Of a stretch of 64,000 bases of DNA, positions 56,590 to 64,000 are shown in pieces. Source of the DNA: Hibiscus mutabilis (taxonomy: Eukaryota; Streptophyta; Magnoliopsida; Malvales; Malvaceae). Location: assembly GCA_019671005.1 (NCBI GenBank), contig CM033718.1, forward strand, positions 19,038,014 to 19,102,013, in the 5' to 3' direction. Both the position numbers and the translations under genes were made by a program. Numbering within the stretch: the first letter of the stretch is position 1; each line of letters starts with the position of its first letter. The notes under the pieces are model-generated. The model saw only the letters and a list, made by a program, of their open reading frames with translations. It had not been told where the DNA came from and made no database searches.

Positions 56590-57246
56590 ATGCTCCGCTC
56601 TTCTCTTACAGATAAGAATTTTTTGTTTGATCTTGATATCTACAAAATCGAAAAGCGAACAATCATCAACATTATGGTCACGAACTCTCAACAATTTAGT
56701 TCAACACATGACATCGTCTCTCGACGTGTGAATAAGGCATGTGGGATTTGCATAAGTCAAGAGCTTGTAACTGATATGTGCCCCATACTTCAAGTAGAAA
56801 GTACCAAGGACGCCAATGCCATTGGAGGACCTTACGGCCAAAATAAGCACAATCCATATGCACATACATACAATTCATTGTGGAAGGACTATTCACACTT
56901 GCATTATGGGCAAGGACATCCACAAGAAGTCTACCAAAAAGCCCAATCATATGCACAACATGCCTTTCGCGAACAAAGTGTTTTTCGCGAACCTCAACCA
57001 CCAACGAAGCCGTCTTTAGAGGAACTTATGAATAAAATCAAGAGCAATTTAGAACAGTTCCAACAAGAGAGAAATATTTTTCGTGAAACACAGGAATCGC
57101 GTAGGCCCACTACGAAGACAATAGAGGAAGAAAAGAGTGCAAACTCACCATGCCCCATACCCTTGGCGAACATAGAACATGCGAATGAGAGTTTGTCTGA
57201 CACGGCTAACGAACAAATTAAAGGGAAGGAAAACGAGACTTATGCG
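56590..57246 (+). pseudogene. Element D gag remnant, copy 2 (cut by element F)
   Basis: One open frame starts MLRSSLTDKNFLFDLDIYKI. The CCHC knuckle reads CGICISQELVTDMC, with the zinc-binding His replaced by Leu. Then come IGGPYGQNKHNPYAHTYNSL and a Gln/Glu-rich coiled segment KSNLEQFQQERNIFRETQES. It matches copy 1 up to TATGCG, where F begins. Unlike copy 1 it has no stop after GHP. Confidence 0.8.
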
Positions 57247-57272
57247 TGTTGTCACTAGATTTTCACCTCTTC

Positions 57273-57292
57273 TATTATTATTATTATTATTA

Positions 57293-57326
<34 letters not shown>

Positions 57327-57340
57327 GCTAGTATTATTAT
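57273..57340. repeat. (ATT)n microsatellite in U3 of F
   Basis: About 20 ATT units with single interruptions, just inside the LTR. Confidence 0.9.
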
Positions 57341-58017
57341 TAACTATAAAACCCATTTTTAAATAAAAAAAGTGTCCATTTCTTGAATAAAACCCATTTT
57401 TAAATAATAAGGACACATTAAAATAAAACCCATTTTTTTAATAATAAGTACCCATTAAAATAAAACCCACACCAAAAATAATAATAAGTAAAGAGTCCAT
57501 TTTAAATTAAAGGGGCACAAACTAACCCATTTATTTTGTTTTTTTTCAGGTTTATTCGAGAGCGTTGGATTTAGGGCTAAAATAATGGACGGCTTGGATT
57601 GAATGAAGGAGAAAAAGGGCAAAGAGGGGAGCCCACGTCACCACGCGCGCGGGAACATCTCCCCCAAATCCCCCAGGCTGTTTGAACTAGGCTGTTGCCG
57701 GCAACCGTTGTGTCGCACCTGGGCCGCAGCGGCCGCCGTGGGAGGTATCGGTCGACTAGCCTCAGCCGGCTGAGTCCAACGCCGCCGATGTCGTCCCCTG
57801 CCATTACCGGTAACCTAAAAAACATGGACGAAAAGGGTTCGGACCCTAATTAATTTTAGGGGGCAAAATTCCCCAAATTGAAGCCAAATCTGATGAATTC
57901 GGATTGAATTTCAATCCTCGTAGAAAAGTCAAAGTTATTCTGATCATTTGGGATGATTTTTATGATGAAATGGGGATTTTGTCCCCAAATTGCCTTGTTT
58001 TCCACTCCCTAAAACCC

Positions 58018-58025
58018 TATAAATA
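58018..58025 (+). promoter_or_regulatory. TATA box of element F
   Basis: TATAAATA in CCCTATAAATAGTG, 770 bp into the LTR; transcription would start near 58050. Confidence 0.65.
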
Positions 58026-58109
58026 GTGATTCATTTGTGCCTTGTTCATCGTCCATGAATTGAGAAGAATTCACTCAAAAAATTCATCCGAAAATCACTT
58101 GAAAGTTGC

Positions 58110-58262
58110 TGGAATTTGTTCGAGTTTGGAGCAGCTTTGGTTTGAATTTTTGTGAGGAATGGAAGCTAGCGGTCTGCCTCTTCATCGGTTGTTGGAATTT
58201 GTTTGAGTTTGGAGTAGCTTTGATTCAAATTTTTGTGAAGCTAGCGGTTCATCTCTTCATTG
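58110..58262. repeat. Tandem duplication downstream of F promoter
   Basis: Two units share GGAATTTGTT(C/T)GAGTTTGGAG, CAGCTTTG/TAGCTTTG and GAAGCTAGCGGT. They create a 92-codon ORF that I judge accidental. Confidence 0.7.
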
Positions 58263-59256
58263 GTATAATTTCTCTTCTTTTTCATTTTAAATTATGTTTG
58301 TTTATATATATTTTTGTTCATGTGTTGTCCTTCCATTGTTCATATATGTTTAAAATCCGGGTTTTAGTTCGATTTAAAATCTGATTTTTTAGAGTTTTTT
58401 TAAACCCTTTTTAAAAAAAAATAATTTTTAGAGGAGGTCACTGCAGGTGAGCGGCGACCAACGCCGTTGGAAGGCGACCGGCATGGTGGCCCTCTTTCTT
58501 GTTGATCCTTTTTGATAAAAACCACCAACAAGTTTAATTTTTGTTGAAAAATGATGTTTGATCCATCCAAATTCTTTAAAAAATATTTGGGTTGTTTAAT
58601 GGGCTTTTAATCCATTTCTCTTTGGTCCAAGTACCATTTTTAAAAAAAACCAACTTTTTATATTCTTTTAAATTTTTATGCTTTAAAATATTTTTAAAAA
58701 AGGGTGGTGACCACATATAAACAAAGTCAAAAAGAAAATTAAAATTGTTTTTACAAACAAAAAGAGAATAAAAAACGAGGAATGATCCAAGTTCCTTTTA
58801 AAAAAAACTTGAAAATTTTAATTTGTGTTTTATTTTCTCGTTTTGCTTTTGTTTTGCTTTAGTATTAAGTTAGCCTTAGGAATAAGTTCTTCAAGCCTTA
58901 AATAGAGACTCTTTTGTGATAAAATTTTCTTCATGAAGATAAAACACACTTAATAAAAACTTAAATCCAGAAATAGGAAATAGTTAGACCCCATTTTTAG
59001 GAAAAGTAAGTTTTAATTTAGAATAAAAAAATTCAACAAACTAATTTCCTTTGTTTGTTAAAAGTGGAACTAATTAATGCGGTGTCTTATCAAATGGAAA
59101 TGACGGGTTAGCGCCAGAAGTGTTGGCGGTGATTGGAGTTCATTTTCCAGGCGATAAGGCCGTTAAAATAGATTTATATTCATTTAATGGACGAATAAAT
59201 TGAAATCTTGTGAACTTGCAAATTCCAATTTTGAAAATACTTTTTGAAACCAATTA

Positions 59257-59442
59257 GGTACCAATTCTTGGGCGTTGTGGGGGTGTTAACCCTTCCCCGC
59301 ACGTAACCGACCCCCGAACCTGTTTTCTCTTGTTTTCGTAGACCAAAATTGTTGATTTAATAAATAAAACGTTTTATTAAAATAACCTTTGTTTTAAAAG
59401 TGATCCAATCACACTTTTCCAAAAAGATTGGTGGCAACTCCG
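59257..59442 (+). promoter_or_regulatory. Conserved U5 block with PBS-like motif in F
   Basis: GGTACC...GTGGGGGTGTTAACCC, then CTTCCCCGCACGTAACC and CCCGAACC match, in transcript sense, the U5 of A (1151-1197) and B. TGGCAACTCCG at 59432-59442 repeats the start of the PBS 66 nt downstream. Confidence 0.55.
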
Positions 59443-59497
59443 TGATTTTATAAAGTTTTTTGAAATGTCAAGACTCCTAAAAAGGGTTGCGACAGCT

Positions 59498-59515
59498 TGG
59501 CGACTCCGCTGGGGA
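59498..59515 (+). other. Primer-binding site, tRNA-Arg, element F
   Basis: TGGCGACTCCGCTGGGGA, 3 nt after the LTR; as I recall a plant tRNA-Arg 3' end, all 18 nt pair. Confidence 0.9.
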
Positions 59516-60199
59516 CGTTTTTGTTTTTTTAAAACAAACAAAAGAGGGTCAGGCCACAAATTATTTTCAAAAATGTTTTTTTAGAAAAGAAATTTGCAAG
59601 TTCACAAGGGTAAATCTATTCGTCCACTTAATGAATGTTATTCTATTTTACGCATTTTAAAATTGTTGCAAAAAGCTCTATTCCCGAGCTTCACCCAATT
59701 GTTAAGTAAGGGGAAAACGTTTTGCTCATGTCAGAATATCGATTCTCCGTATGAGCCTAGCAAGTACCTTCGGAACTCATATGCCTCATGTCTTCGTAAG
59801 GATATTGATCCTTTGAGAAGACATAGGAAATGAGTCTTCCTAAGTTGAACTTGGTTCGTTTGAAGCCTATAATGGGTGAGAACCAGGGACCTTGCTACCC
59901 TTAGTAAGGGACAACAAAGACAGCTCGGGTACCCTTTTAGAAATGGACCGTCTCAGAATTTAGAGCCTACCCCAATAGAGCCATGCAGAAAACCTAAGGT
60001 TTTGAGTCTGATCAAAATTGTTGCGAATAATTCGAGGGGACATGTCCTGGAGTGTTGGAATGTGCTGCCCAGAATTGTTCGTGAAATTATTTTGGTTTTT
60101 TTTGTTTTCTTAATTCTAATCCATTTCTTCTTATTTTGCTGTTTTGCAAATTCATTCATGCAACATCATTCCATATGAGAAGGGGTTTATTCTAAAAAA
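59516..60199 (+). other. Element F leader with conserved RNA motifs
   Basis: No gene. CCCTT-AGT-AAGGG hairpin at 59898-59910 (contains TTAGTA), GGGTACCC at 59937-59944, GAATTTAGAGCC and AGAGCCATGCAGA near 59957-59985: the same order as in A and B. Confidence 0.6.
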
Positions 60200-62413
60200 A
60201 TGTTTGCTCAACTTTGGAAAGCTCTAGTCATGGATGGGAGGATCTTGAAAAGCGAAGATGAGAATACAAAAGTGTGACATTAGTCTGAGGTTAACCAGCA
60301 AACGTTTGGGGACAGTCTAGCAGCTGAGCATGAGACAGTGACTTCAGAATATGCCCACAAAACAACATGCAAGAGTTGTGGGAAATTTGGGAGCATTGTG
60401 ATTATGAGACTAAGCAGTTATTCCATGAAGTCTACGGTGATATAGTATATCTCTTTTATGTGAGGGTAGATGAACCGTTTCTCAAAGCCTTGGTTCAATT
60501 TTGGAACCCTGGGTATTGCTGCTTCACTTTTAATGGAGAGGATATGATGCCCACGTTGGAAGAATACTTGGATCTATTCAATTTGCGCAAGGTAAAGAAG
60601 AGCTGGGTTTATGCCAAACCTCCTAAAAACAAGAATCCGCACTCAAGGCTCCAAGCTCTCGCTGGTATAAGTGATGGTTGGGTCAAGGGGTTGATACGGA
60701 AATGAGGAGGCAGTTTTAATTTCCCTTGGTCAAGCATCAGAAGTATAATTTCGATTCACCCCGACAGAGAGAAGAGAATTGACCTCCTAGCCATTGCGAT
60801 CTATGGTTTGGTCATATTTCCAAAAGTTTTAGGGAACATCGATGTGGCATTGCTTGATTTCTTTGAGCAGTTGAAGAGAGGAGTCAATCCAGTGCCAGCT
60901 ATACTAGCTGAAACCTTCTTTTCCCTTGATGCTTGTCAAAAAGTTGAAGGCATCCGTTTTGGAGGGTGTTCTCTGCTTCTACAAGTCTGGGCTCTTAGTC
61001 ACTTCTTAAAGTGCCCAACATTGGCTCTATCAAATGTGTTTTCTCTGAACTTTTCTCCTCTTCGAGAGTTTTTTGCGAAGGAATGGCCTGTCGTTAAGAA
61101 AAGTAAGTGGATTGAAATTTTTAAGGATCGTCGTGACAAAGACATCAGATGGAGGGTTCCTTGGATGGGTCATACCAAACTCCTATATAAGTGTGGAGAT
61201 TTCAACTTCTTGATGTTGCTAGGCCTATGAGGAGGAATTGGATGTTCTCCTTTGTTGGTATCTCATCAGTTTGGGTCTCGACAGTTCATCCCATTCACTA
61301 CTGGTCTTGGCTCATCAGAATTCGAGTTCCAAGGAGAGTTCAGACAGAAGGTTCAGACAATCAGTGATGCATGGAACCATTGTTATCACATGGAGTTAGA
61401 GTCTGATAGTCATTGCTTGTACACCCCTGATTATGACAATTGCAGACGTGTAAGAATGAATGACAAAATCATAGCACCCACACTTGAGCAGACCAAGTCT
61501 TTAGAAGAGCATTTGAATGTGGTTTCTTCGGAAGACGACATCCTAAGAGAAGAGATAAGAAGGGCTAAGTTGGAGATATAAGCCTTACGAGAGCAAAACC
61601 AAAGAGACAAGTTTCACTCAAGCCTTGATGTTGAAAAGTATAAAGGGGGGACGAAGCGAGTGATAAAGCTGTATGAAGACCTAGAAAAGAAGTTTGAGAT
61701 CTAAAGGGTTGACTTCCTCAAGTTCCAGACTACTGTTCGAAATGTTGATCTGAGAAAGACTACAGAGCAGTGGAAGCAAGAAATAGAGCATGTTGTAGGA
61801 AGAAAGAGAGAGAGCACAAAAAATGGGAGATTAAGAAGTATAGACGAGCCCTTATTGAGGAAAAAAAAAAGGTAAGTTAGCAACCGAAAATGGAAATGGC
61901 AAACGGGTTCTGGAAAAAGAGAAGAAAAATGTGGCTGCATGGAAAAGGAAGGCTCATGAAAACAAGATTCGCTTATTTGATCTGCAAAAGGCATATGACC
62001 AGACCAGTGAGAAGCTAAAGTAAAGTCAGGCTTGTGTTGCTGAGTTGCAAGACAAGATAGATGGTTTGAACCACTCGTTACATGGACTCCAAAATCATCA
62101 CACCTATATTGAACTTTAGGCATGTCTAAGTGAAAATGATACCTTGAAGAAACAGGTTGAAGGAATGGATAGTATTATCCAGGAATATATGATGAAGATT
62201 TTGGTCCTTGAAGATATAGTTGATGGAGGTAATGATTAGTGGTTCACCCGCCTTAGAGATAACGCACGAAGGTTCCAAGAACAGGATGAGTTCGATAGGA
62301 CTATCATGACCTAGGTTCAGTACATCAAACCAGTAGGGGAAGTGGGACCAAGGCTTATATGGCTTATCGAAAAAGTCAAAGAACTAGGATTTTGTGCAGA
62401 AAAATATTTGTAG
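60200..62413 (+). pseudogene. Element F ORF1 (DUF7745-like and coiled coil)
   Basis: ATG 60200 opens MFAQLWKALVMDGRILKSED; a TGA and a TAG follow, and after a frameshift comes MQELWEIWEHCDYETKQLFH (60367). N half: EVYGDIVYLFYVRVDEPFLK, FWNPGYCCFTFNGEDMMPTL, EEYLDLF, RKRIDLLAIAIYGLVIFP (after an indel), NPVPAILAETFFSLDAC, FGGCSLLLQVW, DIRWRVPWM, SRQFIPFTTGLGSSEFEFQG. C half (61480-62413): long coiled coil with several stops, ending EKVKELGFCAEKYL. Collinear with ORF1 of A and B at moderate identity. Function unknown. 62414-62673 is non-coding apart from a possible frame-shifted gag N-terminus. Confidence 0.8.
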
Positions 62414-62673
62414 AAGATATGAAATGGGATGTAATAAGAACCTTTCATATTCAATAAAGAGTTGTTTCTTGAGCAGATATTTCATGGAATTAATGGCCCT
62501 TCACTTGCATTCATGTATTTGCATTGCATCTTTCTTTGTTTTTTGTTTGTATGTTTACATTTGTGCATGCATTCATAACATAATAAGAATCTAACTTAAA
62601 TAAAAAAACATGACTGAGGTTCAAAATAGCAAAAACAACTCACAAGTACGATACTCAATCTCAAGTTAAAGCA

Positions 62674-64000
62674 ATGGAAGACAGAGTGACAGCTTTGGAA
62701 AGTAATCACAAAAGCACCCAGGATAGGTTAGACAAGTTGGAGACGGATTTGAAGCAACAAATGGAGTTAGTTCATCAAAAGACGGTTGGATCAATTGCGG
62801 TCATGTTAGGGTTTAAGGATCTAGACGCAGTGGAAATTGGTAAAGAAGTTGATGTACTACAAAAATTTCAAGGAATGGCCTTTGTCCATCCATGCATACA
62901 AAAAGAAGCACAATCATCCAAAGTCAAGCTTTCACCCCATTTTGCTGAGACTTCAGCTCGAGATGAAAGGAAGATAAACTCTGAAGAGGTCCATCAGGTG
63001 CCTGACCTCGATGAAATCGTTGATAAAGTGAGAGCTGAGAAGAAATGGGAGGACCGCTACAAAAAGTTGGAAGGAATGATCAAGTATTTCCAAGAAGGAA
63101 ATATGCATGGAGGAATGGAAGCTAAGGATTTGAGCTTGGTAATTGATTTGGTAGTGCCACCAAAGTTCAAGGTCCCTGACATTGAAAAGTACAATGGAAC
63201 CACGTGCCCTTCAGCATATCTAACTATGTATTGCAGGAAAATGTCGATGTGTCTTGACAATGAGAAGCTGCTTATCCATTACTTCCAAGATAGTCTAGTT
63301 GGTTCAGCTACACGCTGATACATGCAACTAAGCAGAGTTAATATCAGATCATGGAAAGATTTGTCTAGAGCTTTCAACGAATAGTACAAACATGTCTCGG
63401 ACATGGTTCCAACTCGTTTGGTCCTGCAAGGGATGGAACAAAAATATCATGAAAGTTTTTGCCAATACGCGCAAAGATGGATGGATGTAGCTGCTCAAGA
63501 CCAGCCACCATTGTTAAAGAATGAAATCACCCCGATGTTTGTGGAAACGCTGAAAGGTTCCTTCTACGATCGCATGCTCAATCATGCAACCAAGAGTTTT
63601 GCAAACATGTTAATGAATAGAGAGTTGATTCTTGCGGCTATGAAAAGTGGAAAGTTGGATAGTGGGGAAACAAAGAAACCATATAAAAAGAGAGACAATG
63701 AAGTCAATGCCACTAATGTTTACAACCCCAGCTACTCAAAGGGGGTAGTCTTCAACAAGCCTAGCATCTCAACTACGATTCCAGCTGCATCCACAAATCC
63801 TCTGAAGGAAGAACGAAGATACCAAGGGAACTCAAAGCCATATTTTCCTCCTATTCCAATGACATATGTAGAGTTATTTGCTGAGTTGGTCAAATCCCAA
63901 ATGGTGCTGCCAAGACATGTTCCCCCATTCTTACCACCGTACCCACCATGGTACGATGAGAAGGCACAATGCGAATATCATGCAAGAGTTAGGGGGCATA
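62674..64000 (+). pseudogene. Element F gag (runs off the window)
   Basis: Met 62674 begins a coiled coil (MEDRVTALESNHKSTQDRLD); the same frame is open for some 15 codons upstream, so the true start may be ATG 62610 with a slip. Capsid: DLSLVIDLVVPPKFKVPDIE, KYNGTTCPSAYLTMYC, LLIHYFQDSLVGSATR, then TGA where TGG (Trp) is expected, SWKDLSRAFNE with a TAG, MVPTRLVLQGMEQKYHESFC and MFVETLKGSFYDRML. A zinc-knuckle-like CEYHARVRGH begins just before the end. Only a few stops: the best kept gag here. Confidence 0.86.

Larger units (their letters stand above)
57247..59494 (+). mobile_element. Element F 5' LTR (2.25 kb)
   Basis: TG...CA ends (TGTTGTCAC, TTGCGACA), followed by the PBS. U3 has an (ATT)n run and a GC-rich part (57620-57800), TATA is at 58018, and U5 ends with a block shared with A and B. 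The 3' LTR is not in view, so the limits rest on PBS, ends and the break in D. Confidence 0.82.
57247..64000 (+). mobile_element. Element F: Tat/Ogre-type retrotransposon, 5' part (runs past the window)
   Basis: It begins with TGTTGTCAC exactly where the D gag copy 2 breaks. LTR, tRNA-Arg PBS, leader, ORF1 and gag occur in the same order as in A and B but on the opposite strand and with quite different LTRs. The 3' part and the target duplication lie beyond the window. Confidence 0.87.

Noticed and set aside
57577..57825. GC-rich 82-codon minus-strand ORF in the F LTR
   Set aside because: Antisense to the U3 promoter region, no domain; the GC-rich part is typical of Tat LTR promoters here.
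58106..58384. 92-codon ORF downstream of the F TATA box
   Set aside because: Made by a tandem duplication in the leader of the LTR transcript; hydrophobic low-complexity end, no counterpart in A or B.
60367..61581. DUF7745-like ORF as a host gene
   Set aside because: It lies between a PBS and gag, in the same order as ORF1 of A and B, and is interrupted by stops.

Overview
The window is plant nuclear heterochromatin made almost entirely of nested LTR retrotransposons; I found no host gene. Signs of a plant: Ty3/gypsy Tat/Ogre-type elements primed by tRNA-Arg with an extra ORF1 and an archaeal-type second RNase H, Tekay/Del-like chromoviruses primed by initiator tRNA-Met, and Athila-type sequence primed by tRNA-Asp. 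The proteins look eudicot; from memory they most resemble Malvaceae (cotton) repeats, but I could not check this.

Layout. (1) Element C, a plus-strand chromovirus: its 5' LTR fills 1-893 and resumes at 20245-20456; its gag-pol decay product runs 20615-25069. (2) Element A (894-20239, minus strand) is a complete 19.3-kb Tat/Ogre element inserted in the C LTR. It has 3.9-kb LTRs, a perfect AGTAA target duplication, tRNA-Arg PBS, leader, ORF1, gag, protease/G-patch, a predicted intron, RT, RNase H, aRNase H, integrase, a repeat-rich 3'UTR and a PPT. (3) At 25065-25069 C is joined through 5 bp of microhomology to D, an Athila-type tandem (3' tail - LTR1 - mini-internal region - LTR2 - gag) that runs to 57246 and holds three insertions. 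(4) Element B (26210-44370, minus) is a relative of A inside LTR1 of D; a deletion removed the U3 half of its 5' LTR. (5) Element E (46752-54367, minus) is a complete Tekay-like chromovirus in the internal part of D, with a perfect AAATT target duplication, no gag capsid, and a 67-bp GT-AG insertion inside integrase. (6) Element F (57247 to beyond 64000, plus) is a third Tat/Ogre element in the gag of D copy 2; its 5' LTR, PBS, leader, ORF1 and part of gag are visible.

In the Tat/Ogre elements ORF1 precedes gag, and gag-pro is probably joined to RT-RH-IN by splicing. All copies except possibly F are dead: A lost catalytic residues of protease and RT, B lost one of integrase. The most unusual signals are non-coding: a leader hairpin with constant loop UUAGUA next to a GGGTACCC palindrome in A, B and F; a tRNA-Arg PBS-like motif repeated in U5; and the putative integrase intron of E. 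Nesting order inferred: C and D oldest; A in C; B, E and F in D.
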